Shown: piece by piece, positions 27,106 to 36,163 of the stretch
Layout of the letters: each line of letters opens with the position of its first letter
Position numbering within the stretch: the first letter of the stretch is position 1
Assembly: GCF_018449545.1 (NCBI RefSeq)
Contig: NZ_JAAVUR010000001.1
Location: 62,001 to 126,000 of the forward strand
Direction of reading: 5' to 3'
From: Granulicella sp. dw_53
GTDB lineage: Bacteria; Acidobacteriota; Terriglobia; Terriglobales; Acidobacteriaceae
Length of the DNA: 64,000 nt
The notes under the pieces: model-generated
The model's input: only the letters and a program-made list of their open reading frames with translations
Told to the model about the DNA's origin: nothing
The model's database searches: none
Made by a program: the position numbers and the translations under genes

Positions 27106-27498
27106 ATGTACCTCAATCGCGCAACCCTCATCGGCTACCTCGGCAACGACGCAGAGATTCGCAACGACAAAAACGACCAGAAGTTCACCACGTTCTCGGT
27201 TGCCACCAAGACCTCCTACAAGGACAAAGAGAGCGGCGCGTACGTCTCGCATACCGAATGGCATCGCTGCATCGTCTTCGGGAAGTTTGGTGAGTTCGCG
27301 GCCACGCTCAAGAAGGGCGCGCACGTTCAGGTCGAGGGCGAGATTCGCCACACCGAGTACACGCCCAAGAAGGCCAAGAAGCCGGTACGCACCGACAGCA
27401 TCCGGGTGACTTCCATCCTCAAGCTCGACCGCGCGGAGAAGGCAGCCGCCGACGAGCAGGAGTTCGATGAGATCCCCGTAGAGGAAGAGGCCGAATAG
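27106..27498 (+). CDS. ssb: Single-stranded DNA-binding protein
   Basis: This is a 130-residue SSB with the OB-fold core: YLNRATLIGYLGNDAEIR, TTFSVATKTSYKDK, EWHRCIVFGKFGEF, and VEGEIRHTEY. The Glu/Asp-rich C-terminus ends EEEAE and lacks the canonical DDDIPF tip that recruits repair proteins. This is common in element-borne SSBs. The ATG at 27,106 follows CGGAGAC. On conjugative elements SSB protects the incoming single strand. A terminator follows the gene. Confidence 0.93.
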   Translation: MYLNRATLIGYLGNDAEIRNDKNDQKFTTFSVATKTSYKDKESGAYVSHTEWHRCIVFGKFGEFAATLKKGAHVQVEGEIRHTEYTPKKAKKPVRTDSIRVTSILKLDRAEKAAADEQEFDEIPVEEEAE

Positions 27499-27520
27499 GC
27501 CACTTCCTCCGCATGGTGAG

Positions 27521-27546
27521 GCCCGGCACATCACCGGGCTTCTTTC
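27521..27546 (+). terminator. Rho-independent terminator after ssb
   Basis: A GCCCGG-N7-CCGGGC stem is followed by TTCTTTC, 22 bases past the ssb stop. The stem is short, but GC content and position fit a terminator. Confidence 0.7.
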
Positions 27547-27589
27547 ACTGCTTAGGCCCGCATGATCGTACTCGCAAAGAGGTTCCGCT

Positions 27590-28540
27590 ATGAGTCAAAT
27601 CGCCGCCAGCTTCCTCAGACGTTGCTTTGCCCCTGAAGAGACGATAGCCATCCTGTTGCGGGGAGAGAATGGCGCTGCCCCCATGCAACGAGTCGTGCGC
27701 TTGGAGCAGGCTTTGGAGAACCGGTATATGGCCTGGCTCTCTTACGAGAACCAGCATGGTCGCAACAACATCTACATTGCCGCAAATCCACTTCACCCCG
27801 GCAGCCGCAAGCGCACGAAAGAGAGCATTGCATCCGTTCGCCATCTATATATAGATATCGACACCGATGGAGATGCCCGGCTCGCTGCGCTCCGGGCATC
27901 GGAGTTTGTCCCGCCGCCGACTTCGATTCTCTCTACTTCGTCCGGCAAGTATCAGGTGCTTTGGCGCGTCGAAGGCTTCGACTTTGCAGCTCAAGAGCAA
28001 ATGCTCAAGCTGCTCGCCATAGCCTTCGGCGGCGATCCCGCTTGTACCGACTGCAACCGCGTCCTTCGCGTCCCCGGTTTCCTGAATCGCAAGTACGATC
28101 CCGCGTACAGAGTCACGGTCGAATATCCTGACGATTCCATCTGGACTTCCGATGACTTCGAGCTGGACGCGGGCGCGGTCGATGCAATGGCCTTCGACCA
28201 TGCCATCCCGCCCAGGATGCAGATGGGAAAGCACAGTCATTCGGAGAGCGATTGGGCACAGGTCTCCCACGAGCTTGCTCACGGCAAAGACGCCGTAAAG
28301 CTGACGCGGGAGTTGGCTTCGCGCCGCTCCGATAAGCCCAATCCTCTTTACTACGCGCAGCGCACCGTCGATGTTGCTTCGGCTCGCCTCTGGCTTATCG
28401 AGGGCATCGCTATTGACGACGTAATCGCCATGCTTAAGTCGCGCCGCAATGCCGAACTTTCCGCCGCACGTTCTTCCACACGTGCGCGGGAGATTGCCGC
28501 GACGGCACAGCGCATGATTGCCCATCGAAAGACAGCCTGA
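27590..28540 (+). CDS. RepB-type primase-like protein
   Basis: This 316-residue protein has the archaeo-eukaryotic-type primase fold of plasmid RepB-like primases. The metal-binding strand is HLYIDIDTDG at residues 85-94, followed by STSSGKYQVLWRV, and a TDCNRVLRVPGFLNRKY motif at residues 150-170. It probably primes complementary-strand synthesis after transfer or during element replication. It lies 90 bases after ssb, with its own start behind GAGGTTCCGCT (weak). The C-terminal 100 residues are helical and charged. Confidence 0.82.
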   Translation: MSQIAASFLRRCFAPEETIAILLRGENGAAPMQRVVRLEQALENRYMAWLSYENQHGRNNIYIAANPLHPGSRKRTKESIASVRHLYIDIDTDGDARLAALRASEFVPPPTSILSTSSGKYQVLWRVEGFDFAAQEQMLKLLAIAFGGDPACTDCNRVLRVPGFLNRKYDPAYRVTVEYPDDSIWTSDDFELDAGAVDAMAFDHAIPPRMQMGKHSHSESDWAQVSHELAHGKDAVKLTRELASRRSDKPNPLYYAQRTVDVASARLWLIEGIAIDDVIAMLKSRRNAELSAARSSTRAREIAATAQRMIAHRKTA

Positions 28541-28562
28541 TTCAAACCAAAAGGAGAACACA

Positions 28563-28889
28563 ATGCCACTGCTAGAAGTCACACAAACCCGCCACCTCAG
28601 CGCCTCCATTCGGTTGACGGACACGACCGCTACTCAGGTCGATCAATACGCCACTTTCATTCACGCTTCCGCCGACGATGTTGTCGAGCAAGCGCTTGCT
28701 TATGTTTTCTCGAAAGATCGTGAGTTTCAGGAATTCCTTCGCACTCCCGAAGCGCAGAGGGTTACACCGACACTGCGCGTGCGTAGAGCAGCCGCGAATG
28801 AGGCACTGGAACCGGCTGGGAAGAAGACGGTTTCCGCAGCATCTTCAGCGTCCCAAACACCGGCTGTTGTGGCGGGATCGAAGGCATGA
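28563..28889 (+). CDS. Small conserved-type element protein, possible RHH-like DNA binder
   Basis: This 108-residue protein starts behind AAAAGGAG. Residues 8-55 (LSASIRLTDTTATQVDQYA, VVEQALAYVFSKD) have the strand-helix-helix pattern seen in ribbon-helix-helix proteins. The C-terminus is Ala/Ser-rich and likely disordered. It sits upstream of the repeats at 28,974-29,042 and may bind them. No precise family is recognised. Confidence 0.6.
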   Translation: MPLLEVTQTRHLSASIRLTDTTATQVDQYATFIHASADDVVEQALAYVFSKDREFQEFLRTPEAQRVTPTLRVRRAAANEALEPAGKKTVSAASSASQTPAVVAGSKA

Positions 28890-28973
28890 TCCTCCACCTA
28901 CATCCGTGGCAGTACCAGAGCGGTGCTGCGCACCGGGTGTATCTCGACACTCCACCCCTTACAGGTTCGTGCA

Positions 28974-29042
28974 GGTATACCAACGTAAACCTCAACAAAC
29001 CACAGGAAATCCGCTAAGGCCGGTATACGCAGGTATACCGGC
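28974..29042. repeat. GGTATAC iterons and palindrome, candidate oriT or operator
   Basis: Three copies of GGTATAC lie at 28,974, 29,022 and 29,032. The last two belong to a perfect inverted repeat (GCCGGTATA-N6-TATACCGGC, 29,019-29,042). The block fills the 166-base gap before the MobC-like gene and upstream of the coupling protein and relaxase, the usual place of an origin of transfer. An autoregulatory operator is the alternative. Confidence 0.55.
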
Positions 29043-29055
29043 GTGGAGCTATCAA

Positions 29056-29421
29056 ATGGCCCTTCTCAGTCCAGTGAACGACATCAAGAAGACGACCGGC
29101 AAAACGGTCTTCCGCAATACGACGCGCTGCCTCAAGTTGACGGAAGACGAAGCGAGGTTGCTCGATGAAGTCGCCACCGCGAAAGGTGTGGCCCGCAGCG
29201 AATGGATGCGCGACGTAATTCTCCGCGAGTTGCGTTCGGGACCTACGTTCGATCCTTCGTTGGCGGAAATTCTTGGCGTGCGGTTGCTGCTGGTCAATGT
29301 CCTGCGACCGCTAGCCGCAGGACAGAGCATGTCGCTCGAAGCATTCGACAAGCTGCTTGACCAGATCAGCACTTTGAAACACGAGATGGCCGGAAAGCTC
29401 CTGGCCGAAGGAAGGAAATAA
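29056..29421 (+). CDS. MobC/TraJ-like relaxosome accessory protein
   Basis: This 121-residue protein has a ribbon-helix-helix style N-terminal half (VFRNTTRCLKLTEDEARLL, GVARSEWMRDVILREL) of the kind seen in plasmid mobilisation proteins. The C-terminal half is helical (LLDQISTLKHEMAGKLL). It lies directly before virD4 and the relaxase with four bases to virD4. A role in binding the repeats just upstream and helping the relaxase is inferred from context. The start ATG at 29,056 has only a weak ribosome site. Confidence 0.7.
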   Translation: MALLSPVNDIKKTTGKTVFRNTTRCLKLTEDEARLLDEVATAKGVARSEWMRDVILRELRSGPTFDPSLAEILGVRLLLVNVLRPLAAGQSMSLEAFDKLLDQISTLKHEMAGKLLAEGRK

Positions 29422-29425
29422 GACG

Positions 29426-31432
29426 ATGGCTAAGACAACGTGGGGCCGCAAAGAGACGATCATCTGGCCGCAGCACCGGCCCGTTTATACCTATGGCGCG
29501 ATCTTCGCCGCCATCGTTCTGACGCTCCTGTTTCTCTATGGACGCCTTCGCCTGGTTGGAACTCCATTGCAGCGGTTTTATATCCCGGTCTATGTGCGTA
29601 CTTCTATCTTTGGGTCGTTCAGCAAGACGCACCGCAGTGAGTACCGGATGCTCTTTCTGGCCGGGCGAGGCAACAAGCCAAGCCCCGCCATCAATGACGA
29701 TGTGGTTCATGGAAAAACAGTTGAGCCGGGAGGCCGAATCATCCCTCTGGCGCTTTCTCCGAGTGCGCTCCAGCATGGAGACGACTTGCTTTTTCGCGGC
29801 CCACTACGGAGCTACGTGGACGCCCGCCTCAGCGACTATCTCAAGGTCGCTATCTATAAGGATGGCCTGTCTGCCATCGTGAAAATACCGTTGCTCTGTG
29901 GGGCTGGAATCTTTCTGATCCTGTTGCCGCTCGCCGTCACCAAGGATGTGAAGCGACAGAAGGCTTTGAAGTATGGACGTCGGCTGAAAGGCCCTGAAAA
30001 GCTCACGCCGCAGGAGTTCAACGACGTAGTCAAAGGCGATGGCGTCGGGTTCAAAACCGATGGCATGAAAGAGATGATCCGCATACCGGCGCGGGCAGAA
30101 GCCCAACACATGCAGTTCATCGGAGACACGGGCGCGGGCAAGTCGGCCTTGATGTTCCAGGTACTTCGTCAGGCCCAGAGCCGGGGCGATTCGGCCATCG
30201 TGTACGACCCGGCCCGCGAGTTCGTGAAGCGGTTCTATGACCCCTCGCGGGGCGATGTCATCCTGAATCCGTTGGACAAACGCTGCCCCTATTGGGGGCC
30301 AGCCGAGGAGCTGCGCAGCCGCTCCGAAGCGAAGGCGTTGGCCGTCTCGCTCTTCCAGCCGCCGCAGGATCGCAAGGGCGAGTTCTTCATCGAGTCGCCG
30401 CAGAAAATCTTTGCCTTCCTGATGGCGTACGGACCGACGCCGGATGAGTTGGTCCAGTGGATGTCGAACCCGGACGAGATCGACCACAGACTCAAAGGCA
30501 CCGAGCACGCACACCTGATCGATCCGCAGGCCCACCAGCAGCGGGCCGGTGTTCTCGGCTCCCTGGGACTGGTTGCCGACAGTCTCCGTCTGTTGCCGAA
30601 GAAGGCCGAAGGTAACGGCACATGGACCGCTTCCGACTGGGCGGAGAAACGGCAAGGATGGATCTTCCTTACCTCCCGCGCAGCCGAGCGCGAGGCGCTA
30701 CGGCCATTGCAGAGTCTATGGATCGACTGGCTGGTTTTGCGTCTGCTCAATGAGCCGACCAAGGGACAAAAGCGTGTCTGGTTTCTGATCGACGAGTTGG
30801 CGAGTTTACAGAAGTTGCCACAGCTTCACACCGCTATCACAGAAGGGCGCAAGGGTCAGAATCCGGTGGTGCTCGGCTTCCAGGGCAAGGCACAGGTCGA
30901 GTATCTGTACGGGCATCTGGCCGAGGTTATGCTCTCGCAGCCCGCGACCAGCGTTTGGCTCACCACCAAAGAACCAAATGCCGGGGAGTGGGTGTCGAAG
31001 TTCATCGGCAAAGTAGAGATCGAGCGGCTGCGTGAGACACATTTCGACGGTACGAGGGCAGGCCGCAATTTCACCATGGATAGGCAGGTCGAGCCTCTGG
31101 TTATGGAATCCGAAATCTCCGGTCTTCCCGACCTCCATGCCTTCATGAAGTACCAAAACTACGTCACCTACTTTTCGTTTCCGTACTTCGATATGCCGGA
31201 AATTGCCAAGCCCTTTGAGTTGCGAGAGCGGCCTGACGACAAGCTCCCGTATGACCCTAAGAACATACGGAGCGGCAAGCCGGAGCCGTCCTCTCCGGAA
31301 CTGAAGCAGGAGCCGAAGCCCTCCGCCCCGACGCCCACGCCTAACGAGCCTGCAACATCCCAAGCGGTTCAGCCCGAGCTTCCACTTACTACTGATGTCC
31401 ATGAAGAACAGAACGTCATCACGCACGGTTAG
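29426..31432 (+). CDS. virD4: Type IV coupling protein VirD4/TraD
   Basis: This 668-residue ATPase links the relaxosome to the channel. Two or three N-terminal membrane segments (AIFAAIVLTLLFLYG; GAGIFLILLPLAVTK) anchor it. Walker A is GDTGAGKSA near residue 233, Walker B is VWFLIDELASL near residue 452, and the QGKAQVEYLYG segment is typical of TrwB/TraD-type proteins. A Pro-rich disordered tail of about 50 residues ends it and may contact the relaxase. It precedes the relaxase by eight bases. Confidence 0.92.
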   Translation: MAKTTWGRKETIIWPQHRPVYTYGAIFAAIVLTLLFLYGRLRLVGTPLQRFYIPVYVRTSIFGSFSKTHRSEYRMLFLAGRGNKPSPAINDDVVHGKTVEPGGRIIPLALSPSALQHGDDLLFRGPLRSYVDARLSDYLKVAIYKDGLSAIVKIPLLCGAGIFLILLPLAVTKDVKRQKALKYGRRLKGPEKLTPQEFNDVVKGDGVGFKTDGMKEMIRIPARAEAQHMQFIGDTGAGKSALMFQVLRQAQSRGDSAIVYDPAREFVKRFYDPSRGDVILNPLDKRCPYWGPAEELRSRSEAKALAVSLFQPPQDRKGEFFIESPQKIFAFLMAYGPTPDELVQWMSNPDEIDHRLKGTEHAHLIDPQAHQQRAGVLGSLGLVADSLRLLPKKAEGNGTWTASDWAEKRQGWIFLTSRAAEREALRPLQSLWIDWLVLRLLNEPTKGQKRVWFLIDELASLQKLPQLHTAITEGRKGQNPVVLGFQGKAQVEYLYGHLAEVMLSQPATSVWLTTKEPNAGEWVSKFIGKVEIERLRETHFDGTRAGRNFTMDRQVEPLVMESEISGLPDLHAFMKYQNYVTYFSFPYFDMPEIAKPFELRERPDDKLPYDPKNIRSGKPEPSSPELKQEPKPSAPTPTPNEPATSQAVQPELPLTTDVHEEQNVITHG

Positions 31433-31440
31433 GAGCCGCC

Positions 31441-34188
31441 ATGCTGAATATCTCGAAGCCGCTTTCTGCCAGCCAGGCGCGGACTTATCACGCGAAAGAG
31501 TTCACCGCTGCGGAGGAAAATTATTGGAAGCAAGGGGACACCATACAGGGCAAATGGCATGGCAAGCTGGCAGATGAATTTGGTTTGTCGGGAGCAGTGG
31601 GCGCAGCGGAGTTTGCCCGTCTCTCCGAAGGGCAGCACCCTGAGACTGGCAAGCAGTTGGTTTCGCATCGGGTCGTTCACGAATACAAGAACGCGGACGG
31701 GAAGACGGTGTCTCCGGTCGAGCACCGTGCCGGATGGGACGCTACTTTCTCCGCGCCGAAGTCCGTCTCTCTTACCGCGCTTGTCGGCGGTGATGACCGC
31801 GTGCGCGAGGCGCACCGCGAGGCCGTCAACGTCGCCTTAAACGAACTGGAGAGATACACGCAGGCTCGCATCGGCGGGAACAGTCCCGCCGAGACGACCG
31901 GAAAGTTTGCGGCGGCAAAGTTTGAGCATGACACCGCTCGTCCGGTGGATGGGTACGCCGCGCCGCAGCTCCATACGCACGTCGTCGTCTTCAATATGAC
32001 CGAGCGCGATAACGGCAAGATGCGAGCCTTGCAGCCGCACTCCCTATTTGAAAGCCAGCAGTTTGCAACCGCTGTCTATCAATCCCACCTCACGTACAAG
32101 TTGCGCGACCTTGGCTATGAAATTGAACCGGGCAAGAGCGGCGCACCTGACGTAAAGGGTTTCACAGCAGCCTATCTTGAGGCATCCAGCCCACGCCGCC
32201 AGCAGATCGAAGAGGCGCTAGGCCGTAGCGGCTTCACTGGGCCGGAAGCCGCGCAGATCGCGGCACACAACACCCGCGATAAGAAGGTGATTTGGTCTCC
32301 CGACCAAATTCTGGCCGCACACAAACAGATTGCCGATGAGTTCGGCAATCAAGCCGACCGGGTTGTGGCCGAGGCGCGGCAGCGCCGGATGGAACAGACA
32401 CAAGGGCACTCTCCAAACGAAAGGCAGCAGAAGGTTCGGGAGGCTGTCACCTTTGCCCGCGATAAAGGCTTCGAGCGCGAGGCCGTCGTAGACGAACGTG
32501 CTCTGTACGTCGATGCCTTACGCCGGGGTATGGGAGAGATGACTTACCCGGAGGTACGCGCCAGCTTCGAGTCGCGTGTTACCTCCGGCGAGTTCAAACA
32601 AATCCCCGACGATGGCTCCAGGGCGGGGCGCAGGTTCACCACCGCGGCGACCATCCACGCGGAGAGTGAAATCGTGCAGAAGGTGCGGGACGGACAGAGC
32701 CGCGCACCGCAGATTATGGGGATTGAAAGCGCAGTCCCGCTCGTAGATTCGCGTCCTCATTTCAACTCCGCACAGAAGCGGGTTGTCGAAGAAGTGCTTA
32801 CTTCCTATGACCGCGTACAGGGATTGCAAGGACGGGCAGGCAGCGGTAAAACTTCAGTCCTGGCCACCATCCGAGAGGGAGCTGAAAATAACGGCTACGT
32901 CGTGGAAGGATTTGCGCCGACCTCACGTGCTGCGAAGCAATTACGCGATGCTGGTATCAAGGCGGACACGTTGCAACGCTTCCTCGCGGGCGGCAGCCTG
33001 CAGGCCGCCGGTGATCCCACCAATAAGCACCTCTATATGGTCGATGAGTCCTCTCTGGCATCGACGCAACAGATGCGCGACTTCCTGAATAAGATTGCTC
33101 CGCAAGATAAGGTGCTGTTGATTGGCGACACGCGCCAGCATCAGGGCGTCGATGCCGGGAAGCCTTTCGAGCAGTTGCAGGAAGCGGGTATGAAGGCGGC
33201 ACAGCTTGACCAGATTATGCGCCAGAAAGATCCCGCGCTCCTGAAAGCGGTCGAGCATCTGTCCAACAATGAAACCGCTGTCGGTGTCGAGATGCTGGCG
33301 CAGCAAGGCCGCATCACTGAGATTGTTGACCCGGAGCGACGTGTGGCAGCCATCGCCAAAGACTATGCCGCGCATCCCGAAAATACGCTGATCGTCTCGC
33401 CGGATAACGCTTCGCGCCGGGCCATCAATCAGGCCGTCCGGCAGGAGTTGCAAGCGCTTGATGTGGTGGATAAAACAGATCATTCCGTGCGCGTGCTCGC
33501 GCCGCGCAATGATATGACGGGAGCCGACCGCGAATGGGCCGCTCGCTATCAGCCTGGCGACGTGCTGCATTACGTTCGCGGCAGCAAGGAACACGGTATC
33601 GAGGCCAGAAGCTACACCCAGGTCGTCACCACGAACGCGGCTGAAAATCTCGTTACCGTGCAAAAGGCGGACGGCCAACAAGTAACCTACGACCCGTCAC
33701 GGTTGCGCGGTATCGCTGCCTACAGGGAGATCGAGCGCGAGTTTGCGGTTGGAGACAAGATTCAATTTACGGCTCCGTCGAGAGACTTGCAGATTGCGAA
33801 TCGTGACCTCGGCACCATCCAGCAAATCGGCGAGGATGGCAAGATCAGCGTTCGCATGGACGGTACAAAAGACAGGATTGTGCGCTTCGACGCGAACGAT
33901 ATGCGACACCTCGACCATGGGTATGCGGTCACGTCGCACAGCTCACAGGGAATCACTTCCGAACGAGTGATTGTCAATATGGACACAGCGGTTCACCCCG
34001 AGCTGATATCCAGCAGATTCGCTTATGTATCGGTCTCTCGCGCCTCGCGTGACGCGCACATTTACACCAATGATGCTCCTTCGCTCGCTGGCAAACTCAG
34101 CCAGGACGTCAGCAAGAGCGCTGCCGTCAGCTTTGGCAATGTTCACAGCAATACCGTGCAGCAAGGGATGTCTCTGGCCGTCCGCTAG
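31441..34188 (+). CDS. MOBF relaxase-helicase (TrwC/TraI-like)
   Basis: This 915-residue protein joins a relaxase and a helicase. The N-terminus has candidate catalytic tyrosines Tyr16 and Tyr28. The metal-binding His triad is His163 in KFEHD plus His178 and His180 in LHTHVVVFN. The helicase half has Walker A GRAGSGKTS near residue 464, a Walker B-type YMVDESSLAS, and the UvrD-like VTSHSSQGITSERVIV near the end. It nicks oriT, stays bound to the 5' end and unwinds the strand. The AGGAG ribosome site is strong. It is the last gene of the transfer region before the cargo. Confidence 0.95.
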   Translation: MLNISKPLSASQARTYHAKEFTAAEENYWKQGDTIQGKWHGKLADEFGLSGAVGAAEFARLSEGQHPETGKQLVSHRVVHEYKNADGKTVSPVEHRAGWDATFSAPKSVSLTALVGGDDRVREAHREAVNVALNELERYTQARIGGNSPAETTGKFAAAKFEHDTARPVDGYAAPQLHTHVVVFNMTERDNGKMRALQPHSLFESQQFATAVYQSHLTYKLRDLGYEIEPGKSGAPDVKGFTAAYLEASSPRRQQIEEALGRSGFTGPEAAQIAAHNTRDKKVIWSPDQILAAHKQIADEFGNQADRVVAEARQRRMEQTQGHSPNERQQKVREAVTFARDKGFEREAVVDERALYVDALRRGMGEMTYPEVRASFESRVTSGEFKQIPDDGSRAGRRFTTAATIHAESEIVQKVRDGQSRAPQIMGIESAVPLVDSRPHFNSAQKRVVEEVLTSYDRVQGLQGRAGSGKTSVLATIREGAENNGYVVEGFAPTSRAAKQLRDAGIKADTLQRFLAGGSLQAAGDPTNKHLYMVDESSLASTQQMRDFLNKIAPQDKVLLIGDTRQHQGVDAGKPFEQLQEAGMKAAQLDQIMRQKDPALLKAVEHLSNNETAVGVEMLAQQGRITEIVDPERRVAAIAKDYAAHPENTLIVSPDNASRRAINQAVRQELQALDVVDKTDHSVRVLAPRNDMTGADREWAARYQPGDVLHYVRGSKEHGIEARSYTQVVTTNAAENLVTVQKADGQQVTYDPSRLRGIAAYREIEREFAVGDKIQFTAPSRDLQIANRDLGTIQQIGEDGKISVRMDGTKDRIVRFDANDMRHLDHGYAVTSHSSQGITSERVIVNMDTAVHPELISSRFAYVSVSRASRDAHIYTNDAPSLAGKLSQDVSKSAAVSFGNVHSNTVQQGMSLAVR

Positions 34189-34319
34189 ATACCTGTACTT
34201 TTTTATCCGTTCAAATCGGGGGAGCGACTAACTGACGAGATCCACTTTTTTGGACCTGATCCATTTCAGCAGTGGCAGACTTATGTACACCACGGGGAGG
34301 GCCATTAGTCGACCGTGGT

Positions 34320-34826
34320 TTAGAGCGTGAAATTAGCCCTGAGCTTGAGAGCGTCTTCTATCCATTGTTCAAGGTTGTCATGTATGTGTGCGTAGACGTC
34401 TCTGCTGTCTGCGTAGGGAGGATAATGTAGAGCGGCGACACTCGATAAAAGCTTTGTGGGCTGTTGAGTGAAGTGCAGGTTGTCGAATGGGTTGCCGCCT
34501 GCTATCGCCTGGGCTCCATTCCGATCCTTCAGGTTATGTATGCGAATACCAAAAACGCCTTTCCCGCTGTTCCATGCAGATTCAATTTCATACGTGACCC
34601 AAGGACGAGTTGCAGTCTCTGAGCCGACCAGTACGACTGCGCAACTCTTTCCATCAAGCTGACCGTCGATCCACGCTTTAATGGCTCCATCGCCACCCCG
34701 CTTCACCTGCTCCCATTCGTTGTCAGAGCACGGAGGATTGCCCTCAATGATTCCCATCTGGCGGACTTGGGACGCACGCCAAGAATCTCGTTCGAAATGG
34801 AAGCTGAAAAAGGCACGTCTTGCCAC
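34320..34826 (-). CDS. ThsB-like TIR-domain protein
   Basis: From the GTG at 34,826 (behind AAGGGGG) this is a 168-residue protein with the DUF1863/ThsB type of TIR fold. It starts VARRAFFSFHFERDSWRASQ, has a middle VVLVGSETATRPWVTYEIESAW with the likely catalytic Glu80, and continues GKGVFGIRIHNLKD. ThsB proteins make a cyclic ADP-ribose isomer from NAD+ upon phage infection. The frame is open for 37 more codons upstream, but those lack family character. The gene is divergent to the TIR/SLOG operon that starts 170 bases away. Confidence 0.82.
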   Translation of the reverse strand: MARRAFFSFHFERDSWRASQVRQMGIIEGNPPCSDNEWEQVKRGGDGAIKAWIDGQLDGKSCAVVLVGSETATRPWVTYEIESAWNSGKGVFGIRIHNLKDRNGAQAIAGGNPFDNLHFTQQPTKLLSSVAALHYPPYADSRDVYAHIHDNLEQWIEDALKLRANFTL

Positions 34827-34996
34827 AAGAGGTTCCCCCTTAGGAGCTGAAGTGATGGAGCTGAGACACGCTAATAGTGTTTTCAATCGGCATAAGCAGA
34901 GATGCGGACAGGATTCGCCTTCTTTTCGCTCCTCCAATATAATATGCTTTTTGACCCTGTAAAAAGAATTGTTGCCGGACAGCCTGGAGAAGAATT

Positions 34997-36163
34997 GTGA
35001 CGAGCTACGAAATTGGGATTCTCGGGGATTTCAGTGCTGACGAAGTAGCCCGTTTGACCGCGACACTGACTTCATTGCTAGCAGATTTCGATCTGGCCGT
35101 GGGTGACAGCGTCATGTTCCGCACGAGTAAAGATTTCGAAAATCGCAACACTCATGCGGCGGCCGTTGCAGCGTACTTTGGCGGTGCTACGAAGGCAGAT
35201 CAAGACTGCGCACAAGAAGCAGTTCGTGCCAGTATTCCCATTATCCCAACTATCCCAAGCATCGGAGATTTCGGTGTGCTCATTCCCGACTTCCTTCAGC
35301 CAACTAATGGTCTGCGACGACGCACCGACGACCCGGACATGATCGAACTCGCAACCGCACTTCTGGAATGCGTCGGATTATTGCGACAACAACGTCGGAT
35401 CTTCGTGAGCTATCGAAGAGTGGAGTCACGGAGTTCAGCTGTTCAGCTACACGACGCGCTCAGCGCACGGGGCTTTGAGGTGTTCCTCGATACTCACGAC
35501 ATTAGACCAGGAGAACCGTTCCAAGAGGTCTTATGGCATCGCTTGTGCGACTCTGATGTCATGATCATGCTCGATACCCCAACGTATTTCGAGCGTAAGT
35601 GGACCAGACAGGAACTGGGAAGAGCGCGAGCAAAAGAGATTCACATCCTACGTGTAGTTTGGCCTTCGCATACGCCTCCGCTTCATACTGGGTTCGCAGA
35701 GACGATCTATCTTGATGCTGCTGACTTAACAGGAGCGGACGGTCCGATGACGGAGACAATTGTTGACCGTATCGTTCTCGCGGCAGAGGCTCTGCGAAGT
35801 CGGAGCATCGCTGCCCGTCACATGTCCATTGCCGGGAAGCTGCGAGCAGAGATTGCAAAGATTGGTGGAGAGATTCAGGGTATCGGACTTCATCGAGCGC
35901 TCGCGTTGAAACTCCTAGATGGAAGCAAAATCTGGGCCTATCCTGTAGTGGGAATCCCTACGGCTGATCTTTTGAACGATGTCGCTGACAAAGCCCGGAA
36001 GGCCGATCATGGTCAAGTACCGATTCTGGTATACGACCACATCGGGATTCGGGATCAATGGAAAGCGCATCTGAAATGGCTTGATGACAACATTGCATGT
36101 GTGCGTGCCGTACCCGTCGTTGATGCTGGCTGGGCATTGGCAGTGCGGGAGGTGAAAGCGTGA
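34997..36163 (+). CDS. TIR-domain protein with flanking unknown domains
   Basis: This 388-residue protein has three parts. Residues 1-130 are an alpha/beta domain I do not recognise (GILGDFSADEVARLTATL; ASIPIIPTIPSIGDFGVLIP). Residues 132-262 are a TIR domain (RRIFVSYRRVESRSSAVQLH, FEVFLDTHDIRPGE, SDVMIMLDTPTYFERKW) with the likely catalytic Glu206 in WTRQELGRA. Residues 270-388 are a second unknown alpha/beta domain. The three-part plan is unlike ThsB. It is the first gene of the operon, overlaps the SLOG gene (GTGA), and probably acts as an NAD-cleaving sensor. Confidence 0.82.
   Translation: MTSYEIGILGDFSADEVARLTATLTSLLADFDLAVGDSVMFRTSKDFENRNTHAAAVAAYFGGATKADQDCAQEAVRASIPIIPTIPSIGDFGVLIPDFLQPTNGLRRRTDDPDMIELATALLECVGLLRQQRRIFVSYRRVESRSSAVQLHDALSARGFEVFLDTHDIRPGEPFQEVLWHRLCDSDVMIMLDTPTYFERKWTRQELGRARAKEIHILRVVWPSHTPPLHTGFAETIYLDAADLTGADGPMTETIVDRIVLAAEALRSRSIAARHMSIAGKLRAEIAKIGGEIQGIGLHRALALKLLDGSKIWAYPVVGIPTADLLNDVADKARKADHGQVPILVYDHIGIRDQWKAHLKWLDDNIACVRAVPVVDAGWALAVREVKA

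Noticed and set aside
26582..27409. 275-codon plus-strand frame across the virB11 end and ssb start
   Set aside because: It is Arg/Ser/Pro-rich and out of frame with the clear SSB protein, so it is a shadow frame.
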